Below are positions 46,928 to 56,657 of a DNA stretch of 64,000 bases, one piece after another. The translations under genes were made by a program, and so were the position numbers. Each line of letters starts with the position of its first letter. The stretch's first letter is position 1. The notes beneath the pieces were generated by a model, which saw only the letters and a program-made list of their open reading frames with translations, searched no databases and was not told the DNA's origin. Source of the stretch: Phaeobacter sp. 11ANDIMAR09 (GTDB lineage: Bacteria; Pseudomonadota; Alphaproteobacteria; Rhodobacterales; Rhodobacteraceae); assembly GCF_001294455.1 (NCBI RefSeq), contig NZ_LIKT01000005.1, positions 1-64,000 of the forward strand, in the 5' to 3' direction.

Positions 46928-47299
46928 TTACTGCAGCCGCCCTTCGGCACCCTCCGTGCCAATCAGGCCAATTGGCGCATCCGGAGCACGATAGAAATCC
47001 AGCGGAGCCTTGTCAGCTGCCGCAGTCGAGCGCTTGAACTCATAGCGCATCTCGCCACCTGCGGCCTCTGAGGCAACAATCAGGCACTGCGACACGTGGC
47101 GCGATCCATCATACAGATCGACCAACCCGCGCAGCTGCGGCGCAAATTCCTCTTCGACCGAAAATCCGTTTTCCCAGGTGCGCAGCACCGGGAAATAGCC
47201 GCCATCCACAGCCACTCGCAGGCGGCTCTTCTTTTTCAGGCCGGAAACGCGCGCTGCATCCAGCGCCTCTTGCACGGCTTTTGGCACATATGTGGTCAT
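46928..47299 (-). CDS. Conserved-looking hypothetical protein
   Basis: The 123-residue protein has a basic N-terminal third (VSGLKKKSRLRVAVDGG) followed by an alpha/beta segment with LRGLVDLYDGSRHVSQCLIVAS and ends in an acidic tail. No signal, membrane helix or known motif is visible. I prefer the ATG at 47299 (MTTYVPKAV). It faces away from the glutathionyl-hydroquinone reductase gene across a 322-base gap. Codon use and the conserved-type composition support a real gene; I do not recognise a family. Confidence 0.75.
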   Translation of the reverse strand: MTTYVPKAVQEALDAARVSGLKKKSRLRVAVDGGYFPVLRTWENGFSVEEEFAPQLRGLVDLYDGSRHVSQCLIVASEAAGGEMRYEFKRSTAAADKAPLDFYRAPDAPIGLIGTEGAEGRLQ

Positions 47300-47621
47300 G
47301 GCTGGTCCCCTTTCGGCCAAGCGCTGAGCGATGGGAATCGCGTCACCCTCGGCTTGCTATCTTCTTCTAAAGGTGACCGACAAATAGATAAAATCAAGTG
47401 AACATTTTGAAACAGCCCGTAACGAAACGCCCCACCCCATGGCCTGCTGAGGCGCTGGTTTCAAACAGACCTTGGTCACATATCCCTACAGGCACGGGCT
47501 CGTGATGTGCAGCCATGCAGAGGATCTGCGCGACAACACGGATAGGCTGGAGACGCATCTGCGCCTATTTGTCTCTGCAGCCAGCCATGCCGCAGGCCAG
47601 CCGAGTGAAGGAGACACTGCT
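47300..47621. other. Divergent intergenic region
   Basis: This 322-base gap lies between the hypothetical gene and the hydroquinone reductase gene. GAAGGAG just before 47622 is the ribosome site of the latter. The frame of that gene is open upstream to 47472 but is not family-like. No structured RNA or repeat is seen. Confidence 0.5.
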
Positions 47622-48602
47622 ATGGGATTATTGATTGACGGGATCTGGAAGGATCAATGGTATGACACCAAATCCACCGGAGGCGCGTTCAAACGCTCCG
47701 AAGCACAGTTTCGCAACTGGGTAACTGCGGATGGCAGCGCGGGTCTAAGCGGTCAGGACGGGTTTCAGGCCGAAAGCGGACGCTATCATCTCTATGTCTC
47801 GCTGGCCTGCCCCTGGGCGCATCGCACCCTGATCTTTCGCGCGCTCAAAGATCTGGAGGACCATATCTCCGTCTCGGTAGTGCACCCTGACATGCTGGGC
47901 GAAGGCTGGACTTTTGTGCGCGACGCAGATGGCGCCACGGGCGATCACCTCTTTGACAGCAGCCATGCGCACCAGATCTATACCCGCGCCGATCCCAGCT
48001 ACACCGGGCGGGTGACTGTGCCCATCTTGTGGGACAAAACCCGCAAAACCATCGTTTCGAATGAGAGCGCCGATATCATCCGTATGTTCAATTCGGCCTT
48101 TGACGGCATCACCGGAAACACCCGAGATTTCTGGCCCGAAGAGCTGCGCGAACCAATCGAGGCGGTGAACACGCGGATCTATGACAGCGTGAACAACGGT
48201 GTTTACAAATGCGGCTTTGCCACGACGCAAGAGGCCTATGATGCCGCTGTTGGACCCTTGTTTGACTCGCTCAACTGGCTGGAGGATCTGCTGTCGCAGC
48301 ATCGTTATCTGATGGGCACCAAACTGACCGAGGCCGACTGGCGGCTCTTTACTACCTTGGTGCGTTTCGACCCGGTGTATCACCTGCATTTTAAGTGCAA
48401 CAAAAAGCGGATCGTGGATTACCCCAATCTCTGGGCCTATTGCCGTGAGCTGTTTCAATACCCGGGCGTTCAGGCGACCATCGGCATGCAGCATATCGTG
48501 CGCCACTACCACTACAGTCATGACACCATCAATCCCAATCGGATCATTCCGGTGAACCCGGATATCAACTGGCTGGAGCCCCATGATCGCAACCAGATCT
48601 GA
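47622..48602 (+). CDS. yqjG: Glutathionyl-hydroquinone reductase (YqjG-type GST)
   Basis: The enzyme removes glutathione from glutathionyl-hydroquinones and related quinone conjugates. The 326-residue protein has the omega-like GST fold with the catalytic Cys in SLACPWAHRTLI near residue 60. Other blocks are HPDMLGEGWTF, a NESADIIRMFNSAFD stretch and the C-terminal helical domain with LMGTKLTEADWRLFTTLVRFD near 226. The ATG at 47622 follows GAAGGAG and gives the usual start MGLLIDG. It is transcribed alone before the cobalamin pair. Confidence 0.93.
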   Translation: MGLLIDGIWKDQWYDTKSTGGAFKRSEAQFRNWVTADGSAGLSGQDGFQAESGRYHLYVSLACPWAHRTLIFRALKDLEDHISVSVVHPDMLGEGWTFVRDADGATGDHLFDSSHAHQIYTRADPSYTGRVTVPILWDKTRKTIVSNESADIIRMFNSAFDGITGNTRDFWPEELREPIEAVNTRIYDSVNNGVYKCGFATTQEAYDAAVGPLFDSLNWLEDLLSQHRYLMGTKLTEADWRLFTTLVRFDPVYHLHFKCNKKRIVDYPNLWAYCRELFQYPGVQATIGMQHIVRHYHYSHDTINPNRIIPVNPDINWLEPHDRNQI

Positions 48603-48757
48603 CTCCACAGTGCCTAAATTCAGCTCAAAAAAAGCCCCGCCTAAGCAAGAACAAGCCACCGTCCAGCAAAGCTGTCTTGCCTTATCTCTGCCCCTGTTTC
48701 ATACGAAAAGAAACAATGCCGCAGGCATTGGCAGTGATATCAGGTTGGGGCTTTTCC

Positions 48758-49732
48758 ATGTCGGCACATGTTACTGAGGGCCAGATCAAAACGGGCGCCA
48801 CCCTGCGCGATCATGGCGGCAATCTGAGCGCAGCCATCCACGACTACGGCGGCCCCCGCGCCGATTGGATAGATCTTTCAACGGGGATCAATCCTACCCC
48901 CTATCCGTTGCCGACCTTTGACGCATCAGACTGGAGCGCGCTGCCTGACGTGGCCGCCAATGCAGAGCTGGTGCAGGCCGCGCGGGAGTTCTGGAACGTA
49001 CCACCAGAGGCCGCCGTACTGCCCGCACCGGGGGCCTCTGTGCTGATTGCCCTCTTGCCCGGACTGGGAGACCCACGCTGGGTCAGGATCACGCGTCCAA
49101 CCTATAATGAACACGCCGCCGCCTTTGAAAATCACGGCTGGTCCATTACCGCCAATCTGCCCGCCGAGGCCAGCGTCGCGGTGAACCCAAACAATCCCGA
49201 CGGACGCCTGTGGCACCCCCATGAAGTGGCCGCGCCTCTGAGCATCATTGATGAGAGCTTTTGCGATATCTGCCCTGATCACAGCCTCATGCATCTGGCA
49301 GCCCAGCCCGGTGTGATCATCCTCAAAAGCTTTGGCAAATTCTGGGGCCTTGCCGGCCTGCGGCTGGGATTTGCCATTGGCGATCCTGACCTGATCCAGC
49401 GACTGGCTCAATTGCAGGGGCCCTGGGCGGTTTCGGGGCCGGCATTAAAAACCGGTATTCACGCACTGCGGGATCAGAGCTGGGCACAAACCACCCGGCA
49501 GACCCTCGCCCGCGACGCGCAGAGGCTGGATAAACTGGCCACCGCGCGGGGGGCCACCCTTGCCGGGGGCACTGATCTGTTTCGCCTCTATGAGGTCGAG
49601 GATGCCGCCCAATGGCAAACGCGTCTGGCCAAGGCCCATATCTGGAGCCGGATCTTTCCCTATTCCAAAACCCTTATCCGCCTGGGACTGCCGCCCGCAG
49701 AAGGCTGGGAGCGGTTGGAGAACGCCCTGTGA
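48758..49732 (+). CDS. cobC: Threonine-phosphate decarboxylase (cobalamin pathway)
   Basis: The PLP enzyme makes (R)-1-amino-2-propanol phosphate, the linker precursor of cobalamin; it is called cobD in Salmonella and cobC in alphaproteobacteria. The 324 residues show [16 protein letters not shown] near residue 32, [11 protein letters not shown] near 147 and the PLP Lys in [21 protein letters not shown] (within 188-208). The ATG at 48758 is a choice; the frame has earlier starts. Its stop overlaps the next gene's GTG as GTGA. I find no cobalamin riboswitch upstream. Confidence 0.9.
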   Translation: MSAHVTEGQIKTGATLRDHGGNLSAAIHDYGGPRADWIDLSTGINPTPYPLPTFDASDWSALPDVAANAELVQAAREFWNVPPEAAVLPAPGASVLIALLPGLGDPRWVRITRPTYNEHAAAFENHGWSITANLPAEASVAVNPNNPDGRLWHPHEVAAPLSIIDESFCDICPDHSLMHLAAQPGVIILKSFGKFWGLAGLRLGFAIGDPDLIQRLAQLQGPWAVSGPALKTGIHALRDQSWAQTTRQTLARDAQRLDKLATARGATLAGGTDLFRLYEVEDAAQWQTRLAKAHIWSRIFPYSKTLIRLGLPPAEGWERLENAL

Positions 49733-50640
49733 GCACCGCAGAGATCCTGCTCATCGCCCTGGTGCTGGACGCCCTGTTGGGTGAGCCCGACTGGCTCTGG
49801 TCGCGCCTGCCCCACCCGGCCGTTTTGATGGGCCAATTCGTATCCTGGCTGGAGAAGCGCCTAAACACAGGCCATGGGCGCCGGGCCAAGGGACTGCTTG
49901 CGGTCACCCTGCTGACCTGCCTGGGACTGAGCCTTGGCTGGCTTTTGTCTCTCCTTGGACCCCTGGTCGAAATCCTGATCGCGGCCATCCTGGTGGCACA
50001 ACGTTCGCTGGTGGAACACCTGCGCGCCGTTGCAACCGGGTTGACCGTCTCCCTGGATCAAGGGCGCCGGGCAGTTGCCATGATTGTCAGTCGAGACACC
50101 GAAACCATGACCGGCCCGCAGGTTGCCCGCTCGGCTATTGAGAGCGGCTCGGAGAACATGTCCGACGGAGTTGTCGCCCCGGCTTTTTGGTTTCTGTTGG
50201 CCGGGCTGCCCGGGCTGCTGGCCTACAAGATGATCAACACCGGCGACAGCATGATCGGCTATCGCACCCCGCGCTATGAGCAGTTCGGATGGGCCACCGC
50301 CCGGCTGGATGATCTGGTCAACCTGATTCCGGCGCGACTGACAGGGCTGTTGATTGCCTTGGTGGGCGGAGTGCTGCGCGATTGGCCCGCCATTGCCCGC
50401 GATGCCGCCAAACACCGCTCTCCCAATGCCGGTTGGCCCGAGTCTGCCACGGCGCGCGCCCTGGGACTGTCATTGGCTGGACCACGGTCTTATGATGGGG
50501 AAATGCGGGATTTTTCCTGGGTCAATACAGCCGGCGCGAAGAGCATTACCGGCCCCGCCATTCTGCGATGCTGCGCGCTTTTGTGGATGACATGGGGCCT
50601 TGGCCTGGCTCTGTTGGTTGCTTTTACGCTCATCTTTTAG
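49729..50640 (+). CDS. cbiB: Adenosylcobinamide-phosphate synthase CbiB
   Basis: This membrane enzyme joins adenosylcobyric acid with aminopropanol phosphate, the product of the preceding gene's enzyme (the gene is named cobD in Pseudomonas-type nomenclature). The 303 residues have several membrane helices and the family motifs [20 protein letters not shown] near residue 11, [15 protein letters not shown] near 140 and [12 protein letters not shown] near 165. It begins with a GTG that overlaps the cobC stop (GTGA), so the two steps are translationally coupled. Confidence 0.94.
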   Translation: MSTAEILLIALVLDALLGEPDWLWSRLPHPAVLMGQFVSWLEKRLNTGHGRRAKGLLAVTLLTCLGLSLGWLLSLLGPLVEILIAAILVAQRSLVEHLRAVATGLTVSLDQGRRAVAMIVSRDTETMTGPQVARSAIESGSENMSDGVVAPAFWFLLAGLPGLLAYKMINTGDSMIGYRTPRYEQFGWATARLDDLVNLIPARLTGLLIALVGGVLRDWPAIARDAAKHRSPNAGWPESATARALGLSLAGPRSYDGEMRDFSWVNTAGAKSITGPAILRCCALLWMTWGLGLALLVAFTLIF

Positions 50641-50680
50641 CACATACGGTGTTTTAGAGCTTCATTAAGGACTGCCCGTC

Positions 50681-51850
50681 ATGCGCCTCTTGCCCCTCGC
50701 CTTTGCCGCCCTCTTGCTCCCGGCAACCGCTTTTGCCCAATGTGGTGGCAGCTTTTCCGGCTTTGTAAAATCCCTCAAGCAAGAGGCTCTGGCAGCAGGC
50801 TATGACCGGGCCACCGTCAATGGCTTTTTCAAAGGGGCCAGTCAGGATCCCAAGGTGCTGCGAGCGGACCGGGCCCAGGGCGTGTTTCAAAAGCCCTTTA
50901 TCGAGTTCTCCCGTCGGCTGATCTCGCAGAGCCGGATCAACCGGGGCCGCGCGATGGCAGAAAAATACGACAGCACCTTCCGCCGGATTGAAAGCACCTA
51001 TGGCATTGATCGCGGTGTGCTTCTGGCCTTTTGGGCCTTTGAGACCGACTACGGCAGCTTTCAGGGCGATTTCAACACCCGCAACGCGCTGATCACCCTG
51101 GCCCATGACTGCCGCCGCCCAGAGCTGTTCCGGCCACAGATCTTTGCCGCCCTGGAGCTGTACAAGCGCGACAATTTTGACCCCGCGCGCACTACCGGCG
51201 CCTGGGCGGGCGAAATTGGCATGGTGCAGATGCTGCCGCAGGATATTCTTGATAATGGTGTTGATGCCGATGGGGATGGCCAGGTCAGCCTAAAAACCTC
51301 GCCAGCAGATGCACTGATGTCCGGCGCCAAGATGCTGTCCCATCTGGGTTGGACCGCCGGGCAACCCTGGCTGCAAGAGGTTACCATCCCCGGTGGTCTC
51401 GACCTGTCCAAATCCGGCACCGATACCAAACTCTCGGTCAAAGAATGGCAAGCCCTGGGCCTGCGCGCCAAGGAGGGTTCTTTGGCCGCAGGCAATCTGC
51501 AAGCCGCACTGCTTTTGCCCCAGGGCCACAGGGGGCCAGCCTTCCTCGCCTACCCGAATTTCGACGTTTATTTTGAGTGGAACCAGAGCTTTACCTATGT
51601 GTTGACCGCTGCCTATTTTGCCAACCGGCTAGAGGGAGCTTCGGTCTATTCTGCCGGCAAGCCGGACCAGGGTCTCTCGGGGACGCAGATGAAGCAGCTG
51701 CAGCAGAAACTGCAGCATCTGGGACATGATGTGGGCAAGATCGATGGTATTCTTGGCGCCAAGACCCGCGCCGCGGTTCAAAGCGAACAACAGCGCCTGG
51801 GGCTGCCGGCCGATGCCTGGCCAACACCCACGCTGTTGGGACGTCTGTAA
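50681..51850 (+). CDS. mltB: Lytic murein transglycosylase (MltB type) with peptidoglycan-binding domain
   Basis: The 389-residue protein has a cleavable signal peptide ending AFA at about residue 19. The SLT2-type catalytic domain follows, with Glu in LLAFWAFETDYGSF near residue 124 and GEIGMVQMLPQDIL near 180. A PG-binding domain occupies the end (MKQLQQKLQHLGHDVGKIDG onwards). It cleaves glycan strands of peptidoglycan in the periplasm. No PG-lipid anchor Cys follows the signal peptide, so it is probably soluble. A bidirectional hairpin follows. Confidence 0.94.
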   Translation: MRLLPLAFAALLLPATAFAQCGGSFSGFVKSLKQEALAAGYDRATVNGFFKGASQDPKVLRADRAQGVFQKPFIEFSRRLISQSRINRGRAMAEKYDSTFRRIESTYGIDRGVLLAFWAFETDYGSFQGDFNTRNALITLAHDCRRPELFRPQIFAALELYKRDNFDPARTTGAWAGEIGMVQMLPQDILDNGVDADGDGQVSLKTSPADALMSGAKMLSHLGWTAGQPWLQEVTIPGGLDLSKSGTDTKLSVKEWQALGLRAKEGSLAAGNLQAALLLPQGHRGPAFLAYPNFDVYFEWNQSFTYVLTAAYFANRLEGASVYSAGKPDQGLSGTQMKQLQQKLQHLGHDVGKIDGILGAKTRAAVQSEQQRLGLPADAWPTPTLLGRL

Positions 51851-51880
51851 GCCAGACCGAAACTCACGCGCTAGACAGAG

Positions 51881-51910
51881 AAAAGGGGCATGAACACACA
51901 TGCCCCTTTC
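51881..51910. terminator. Terminator between mltB and the YbjN-type gene
   Basis: AAAGGGGCATG (51882-51892) and CATGCCCCTTT (51899-51909) form an 11-bp stem with the loop AACACA. On the minus strand it is followed by TTCTCTGTC. The flanking genes converge here. Confidence 0.8.
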
Positions 51911-51951
51911 GCAATTGATCTCAGGCCCTTTCGCGGGCTTGATGACAGGGA

Positions 51952-52419
51952 TCAGTAGTCGATCACTTCCTCAAAGTCCCCCATCAGGCGCGACCAGAGG
52001 CCGACAACCGTGGCAAAGTCATCAGGGCTGACGCCATCGTCGCCCATATACAGATCCATCTCCAGCTTGGTGGAGCCATTGTCCGCAACATAGGCGCGCA
52101 CCCAACGCTTTTCAGCGTTGAAATCATTGACCGTCTTCAGGCGGACAGAGCCATCAGTGGCATAGCCAGAGTAGAACTGAATGGAATCACAATTGGTGTT
52201 GTTGTCGCAGCCATAGTAGAAAATCGTGAACTCGCTGCCATAGTGGTTCACGTTCAGCTGTGGATCACCAACATTGTCCACGAGCACTTCAACGCTAGAG
52301 CCTTCGTCGAGGAAAAAACCTTCGATGCTGCTGGAATTCCTAGCTGTCAAATTCTCCGCCTGAGCGGCAATGGGGCTGATTGCAAGCGCTGCAACCGCAA
52401 AGAGTTTTGTCAGTTTCAT
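51952..52419 (-). CDS. Secreted YbjN domain-containing protein
   Basis: The 155-residue protein has a signal peptide (AAALAISPIAAQA type, cleaved near residue 22). The mature domain matches the YbjN group, with IQFYSGYATDGSVRLKTVNDF split over residues 80-100 and KRWVRAYVADNGSTKLEMDL following. Two Cys residues in YGCDNNTNCD could form a disulfide. YbjN folds resemble secretion chaperones; a periplasmic role is likely but unknown. The start at 52419 (MKLTKLF) follows a GGAGG site. Confidence 0.85.
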   Translation of the reverse strand: MKLTKLFAVAALAISPIAAQAENLTARNSSSIEGFFLDEGSSVEVLVDNVGDPQLNVNHYGSEFTIFYYGCDNNTNCDSIQFYSGYATDGSVRLKTVNDFNAEKRWVRAYVADNGSTKLEMDLYMGDDGVSPDDFATVVGLWSRLMGDFEEVIDY

Positions 52420-52603
52420 TCGTCCCTCCAATTTTGTTTTTGCTCAATGCTGGCCCTTGGATCGCAGTCCAAGATCTGGCCATGATCATCCCTAACTAAC
52501 TACTAAGATATCAAAACGGCAAGCAAGAGAGTGTTTTCCATTCTTTTTCCCCAAGACCTTGTCCTTAGGACCAATACCACCAAACAACGGGCGATCTTCA
52601 AGC

Positions 52604-55600
52604 CTATGCGACCAGGGCCTCTGCCTTTTTCAAGTCCACCGAAACCAGCTGGCTAACGCCTTTTTCCTGCATAGTGACCCCAAACAGCCGATCCATACGC
52701 GCCATCGTCACCGCATGGTGGGTGATGATCAGAAACCGCGTTTCGGTCTGGCGGCACATCTCGTCCAACAGGTCACAAAAGCGCGTAACATTGGCATCAT
52801 CCAGCGGCGCGTCAACCTCGTCCAGCACACAAATCGGAGCCGGGTTGGACAGGAAGACCGCAAAGATCAGCGCCATAGCGGTGAGGGTCTGCTCCCCGCC
52901 CGACAACAAAGACAGCGTCGAGAGTTTCTTGCCCGGTGGCTGACACATGATCTCGAGCCCGGCATCCAATGGGTCGTCGCTTTCCACCATCACCAGATTG
53001 GCCTCGCCGCCGCCAAACAGATGGGTAAAGAGGTTGGCAAAACTTGCATTCACTTCTTCAAAGGCTGTGAGCAGCCGCTCGCGCCCTTCGCGGTTGAGGC
53101 TGGCAATGCCGCTACGCAGGGTCTTGATTGCCTCTTCCAGATCGGATTTTTCCGAGACCAATTCATCATGTTCTGTCTGGATCTCGCGGGCATCCTCTTC
53201 GGCCCGCAGGTTCACCGCCCCCAGGGCATCGCGCTGCCGCTTATGCCGGTTAACCTCAGCCTCCAGATCCTCGGCCCCCGGCATCTGATCCGGGCTGACC
53301 TGCAGCTGTTCCAGCAGGGCCTCAGGACTGCAATTCTGGTCTTCGCTGATCCGCTCCGCAGCATGGGCAACGCTTTCCCGTGCAGCCTCACACAGCGCCT
53401 CGGAGCGCGCCCGCGCCTCGCGCCCTTCCGAAGCAAGCCGTTCCGAGTCGCGCTCGATCTGCACCAGTTCACGCAGCCCGGTCTCGGCAGTGATCAGCGC
53501 TTCCGAGGCCAGCGTCTTTCGGCTTTCGGCGTCTTCAATGGCCTCATTCAGCTCCTCGCGTTTTTCGGCAATTTCGGAGGGCACCGCATGGGCGTCCTCC
53601 AGCTCTTCCTGCGAGGCCTCCCGGCGTTCCGCCAACTCCTCAATGCGTCGCTCAGCGGTTTCCAACCGGTGCCGCCAACCCGACAGTTCCTTGGTAACCT
53701 GCTGAGCGCGTTTGGTGCGAGCCTCGCCCTCGCGGCGCAACTCATCATGCGCCGAGCGATGGGTCAGCATGGTGATCCGGGCCGCCTCGACCCCCTGTTT
53801 AATGTCTTCCACCCCGGCGCGGGCAGCGTCCAGATCGCCGAGCTCAGCCTGCGCCGCCTCGGCCTCCGTCAGTTGCAAGCGGGCGTTCATCGCATCCTCA
53901 TTGTGGCGCGCCACCGCAATACCCAAGGTCTCCAGCTTACCCTCGGCCAGGTTCCGTTCTGCCTCGGCGCGGCTCAGCGCCCGAGCCGCATCGGCCACGC
54001 GCTGATCCGCAACGCGGCGCGCCTGGCGCGCATTCTGATCCGCCTGGGTCACCTCTTCCAAGCGCCGGATCAGCGTTTCATGCGCGGCACGTGTGCCATC
54101 TGCCTTGGCGCTGACCCGCTCCAGCTCCTGCTTCAGCGCTTCCAGCCGGTTCAGCTGTTCCAGCCGCAGGGCCGCTGCACTGGGCGCATCCTCGGCCCAA
54201 GCCCGGTAGCCATCCCACCGCCAGATATCGCCCTCCAGGGTCACCAGCCTCTGCCCTGGTTGCAGATCCGCCTGCAGCCCGCGGGCCGTATCACTATCCA
54301 CCAGCCCGATCTGACCAATCCGACGCGCCAGCGCCGCAGGGCCAGAGACATGTTTGGCCAGGGGCTCCACCCCATCCGGCAGCGGCACATCACGGGTATA
54401 GGCAGGCAGATCCAGCCACCCTGTTGGCCCGTCCACCGCCGCCAGCGGCGCGCGCAGATCATCCGCCAGAGCCGCCCCCAGCGCCTTTTCATATCCGGGC
54501 GCCACGCTCAGCTCGTCCAGAATCTGGCCGCTTTCGGCCGTGTCACGTTCCAACAGCTTGGCCAGGGCCGTCACCTCGGCCCGGATCGCGCCCAGCTCCC
54601 CCTCGGCCTCGGACCGTTGCGCCCGTGCCGCCGATTCCAGCGCCTGGGTCTCAGTCCGGGTCTCATCCGCCGCAGCCAGAGCCTCTTCGGCCATCTCAAC
54701 AGCTTCCCGCGCCTCCTCTTCGGTGGCCTGCGCTGCCTCAAAACCTTCGCCTGCCAGGCCCAGCGCTTCTCTTGCCTGGTCCTGAGCAAGCGCCGCCGTT
54801 GCGCCTTCGGTTTCAGACCGCGCTAGGGTGCGCTGACAGTCCTCGACCAGGCGCTGCGCAGATTGATAGCGCGCCGAAAGCCGCGCCACATCTTCTGTCA
54901 GCTGGGTCAGGTGGTCTTCGCGGGCCTCCAGAATTTTGGCGGCCTCCCGCGCCAATTCCCCGGCCTCGCTCAGGCGGTCATCCTGGCCCTCGCTGGCCTT
55001 GGCCAGCTCCTTTTGTTCCCAATCCAGCCGCTCGATGGTCTCGCCAGCATCCCGGTTCAACCCGCCTTCGCGCTCGATGTCATTCCCCAACTGCTGAATA
55101 CGGCTGACCAAGCGTTCGATGGTCTGACGGGCCTGGGCCTCCTGATCGCCCAGCGAGTCTCGTTGCACCATCAAACGCTGCAAAATGGCTGCCGCAACAG
55201 CCTCCTCCTCGCGCAGCGGCGGCAGCGCCTCTTCGGCCTCAGCCCGGTTCTTGGCGGCCGCCCGCGACAGAGCCTCCCCTTTGGCCGCCTGTGTCAAACG
55301 AATGGTCAGATCCTGCTCGGCCGTCAACCGTGCCTCATCTGCCTCACGCCAGCGCCGATACAGCAGCATCCCCTCGGCCAGCCGCAGCTTCTCCCCAATA
55401 TCCCGGTAGCGCTGCGCCTGGCGGGCCTGACGCGCCAATTGCCCCAGCTGACCGGCAAGTTGCTCCACCACGTCATCCACCCGCAACAGGTTCTGTTCGG
55501 TATTCTTCAGCTTCAGCTCAGCCTCGTGGCGGCGCTGATAGAGGCCCGAAATACCCGCCGCTTCCTCCAGAATACGGCGCCGCGCCTTGGGCTTGGCGTT

Positions 55601-56059
55601 GATCAGCTCCGAAATCTGTCCCTGCCGCACCAGCGCCGGCGAATGCGCCCCAGTCGAGGCATCGGCAAAAAGCATCTGAACATCGCGCGCCCGAACATCT
55701 TTACCGTTGGATTTATACGCACTGCCCGCATCGCGCGTAATCCGACGCACAATTTCCAGCTGATCCGCCTCGTTGAACCCCGAAGGCGCCAGCCGGTCCG
55801 AATTGTCAATCAGCAGGTTCACCTCGGCAAAATTGCGTGCCGAGCGCGAAGTGGTGCCGGCAAAGATCACATCCTCCATGCCGCCGCCGCGCATGGCCTT
55901 TGCTCGGGTCTCCCCCATCACCCAGCGCAACGCCTCCAACAGATTGGACTTGCCACAGCCATTGGGTCCGACAACGCCTGTCAGCCCGTCCCCGATAATC
56001 AAATCGGTCGGGTCGACAAAGCTTTTAAAGCCAGTAAGCCTGAGTTTGGAAAAGCGCAA
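52604..56059 (-). CDS. smc: Chromosome segregation protein SMC
   Basis: SMC condenses and helps resolve the chromosome together with ScpA and ScpB. The 1151 residues have Walker A GPNGCGKSNLLEALRWVMGE at about 32-51. Two long coiled coils flank a hinge (about 510-640), and the C-terminal head has the ABC signature LSLLSGGEQTLTAMAL near 1058 and Walker B PICVLDEVDAPLDDAN near 1081. The frame is intact. A perfect DnaA box lies about 115 bases upstream of the start. A long open frame antisense to its coiled coil is an artefact of codon bias. Confidence 0.97.
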   Translation of the reverse strand: MRFSKLRLTGFKSFVDPTDLIIGDGLTGVVGPNGCGKSNLLEALRWVMGETRAKAMRGGGMEDVIFAGTTSRSARNFAEVNLLIDNSDRLAPSGFNEADQLEIVRRITRDAGSAYKSNGKDVRARDVQMLFADASTGAHSPALVRQGQISELINAKPKARRRILEEAAGISGLYQRRHEAELKLKNTEQNLLRVDDVVEQLAGQLGQLARQARQAQRYRDIGEKLRLAEGMLLYRRWREADEARLTAEQDLTIRLTQAAKGEALSRAAAKNRAEAEEALPPLREEEAVAAAILQRLMVQRDSLGDQEAQARQTIERLVSRIQQLGNDIEREGGLNRDAGETIERLDWEQKELAKASEGQDDRLSEAGELAREAAKILEAREDHLTQLTEDVARLSARYQSAQRLVEDCQRTLARSETEGATAALAQDQAREALGLAGEGFEAAQATEEEAREAVEMAEEALAAADETRTETQALESAARAQRSEAEGELGAIRAEVTALAKLLERDTAESGQILDELSVAPGYEKALGAALADDLRAPLAAVDGPTGWLDLPAYTRDVPLPDGVEPLAKHVSGPAALARRIGQIGLVDSDTARGLQADLQPGQRLVTLEGDIWRWDGYRAWAEDAPSAAALRLEQLNRLEALKQELERVSAKADGTRAAHETLIRRLEEVTQADQNARQARRVADQRVADAARALSRAEAERNLAEGKLETLGIAVARHNEDAMNARLQLTEAEAAQAELGDLDAARAGVEDIKQGVEAARITMLTHRSAHDELRREGEARTKRAQQVTKELSGWRHRLETAERRIEELAERREASQEELEDAHAVPSEIAEKREELNEAIEDAESRKTLASEALITAETGLRELVQIERDSERLASEGREARARSEALCEAARESVAHAAERISEDQNCSPEALLEQLQVSPDQMPGAEDLEAEVNRHKRQRDALGAVNLRAEEDAREIQTEHDELVSEKSDLEEAIKTLRSGIASLNREGRERLLTAFEEVNASFANLFTHLFGGGEANLVMVESDDPLDAGLEIMCQPPGKKLSTLSLLSGGEQTLTAMALIFAVFLSNPAPICVLDEVDAPLDDANVTRFCDLLDEMCRQTETRFLIITHHAVTMARMDRLFGVTMQEKGVSQLVSVDLKKAEALVA

Positions 56060-56170
56060 AGCTGCCCCTGAGTGATTCTTCTTGCCAAGGACTGCAGCAG
56101 CTTCTTGACCACCGAGTCAACGCCAACCACCCCAATGACAGCGAGACTACGCCCCAGCACCACCATATCT

Positions 56171-56179
56171 TGTGGATAA
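56171..56179 (-). promoter_or_regulatory. DnaA box upstream of smc
   Basis: TTATCCACA on the minus strand matches the DnaA box consensus TTATNCACA perfectly and lies about 115 bases upstream of the smc start, where a promoter is expected. It could place smc under DnaA control or be chance. Confidence 0.45.
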
Positions 56180-56207
56180 TTGCAAATTTCCTTGGCCTTC
56201 CCTCCCC

Positions 56208-56272
56208 CGCTTTCACCTTTCTAAAAATATTCCGGGGTGAATGTGTCGCAGACACAGAGGGGCTGGCCCCTC
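56208..56272 (+). repeat. Intergenic palindromic element, copy 3
   Basis: The box CGCTTTCACC...AAAAATATTCCGGGG (56208-56236) is followed by hairpin 1 TGTGTC-GCA-GACACA (56242-56256) and directly by hairpin 2 GAGGGGC-TG-GCCCCTC (56257-56272). The stems differ from those of copy 2 but keep pairing, and the order is identical. The element covers the 3' end of the small lipoprotein frame. Confidence 0.7.
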
Positions 56273-56584
56273 CTCTGCCCTCTCCTCTTTGCTGCGTTCA
56301 GAGCAATCCAGCACACCCGTCATCAGGGCCTGATCCCCCAATACCCCAGTGACCCTACAGCCACTGACAGCAGCCATCGCCTCCGCAGCCTGCACGCGCA
56401 GCGGCCCAAGGCGGGGGGCATATTGCGGGTTCACCCGTGTCGCCTCTGCCAGATTGCCGCGCAGGCGGATGTCAAAAACCGCGCCATCGACGGTTACCCT
56501 CTGGACCGGAGCGGCTGCAAAATGGCCCTGCGGTTCCGCGCAGGCCCCCAACAGGGAAAGCAAAAAGATCATTTGATTGCGCAT
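56213..56584 (-). CDS. Small putative lipoprotein
   Basis: The 123-residue frame begins MRNQMIFLLSLLGACAEPQG, a short signal with lipobox LGAC, so the protein should be lipidated. The mature part (VQRVTVDGAVFDIRLRGNL and a later VSGCRVTGVLGDQALMTGVLDC) looks like a small beta-rich envelope domain with two Cys that could pair. The last 20 or so residues are encoded by the intergenic palindromic element, which also supplies the stop codon, so the natural C-terminus may have been extended by that element. No family is recognised. Confidence 0.7.
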   Translation of the reverse strand: MRNQMIFLLSLLGACAEPQGHFAAAPVQRVTVDGAVFDIRLRGNLAEATRVNPQYAPRLGPLRVQAAEAMAAVSGCRVTGVLGDQALMTGVLDCSERSKEERAEEGPAPLCLRHIHPGIFLER

Positions 56585-56657
56585 GTCTCGACCACCATAG
56601 CACACCCCATAGGGGATTTCTAATCGGACAAACAATTCTGAGTGTGTCACTGCTGGG

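Noticed and set aside
48603-48757. Possible cobalamin riboswitch before cobC
   Set aside because: The region is only about 155 bases and lacks the conserved B12-box sequence.
52559-54826. Long open frame of 755 codons on the plus strand
   Set aside because: It is fully antisense to smc, whose domains are intact. Its sequence is low-complexity and Gln/Arg/Leu-rich with no family pattern, as expected from an antisense frame of a GC-rich coiled-coil gene.
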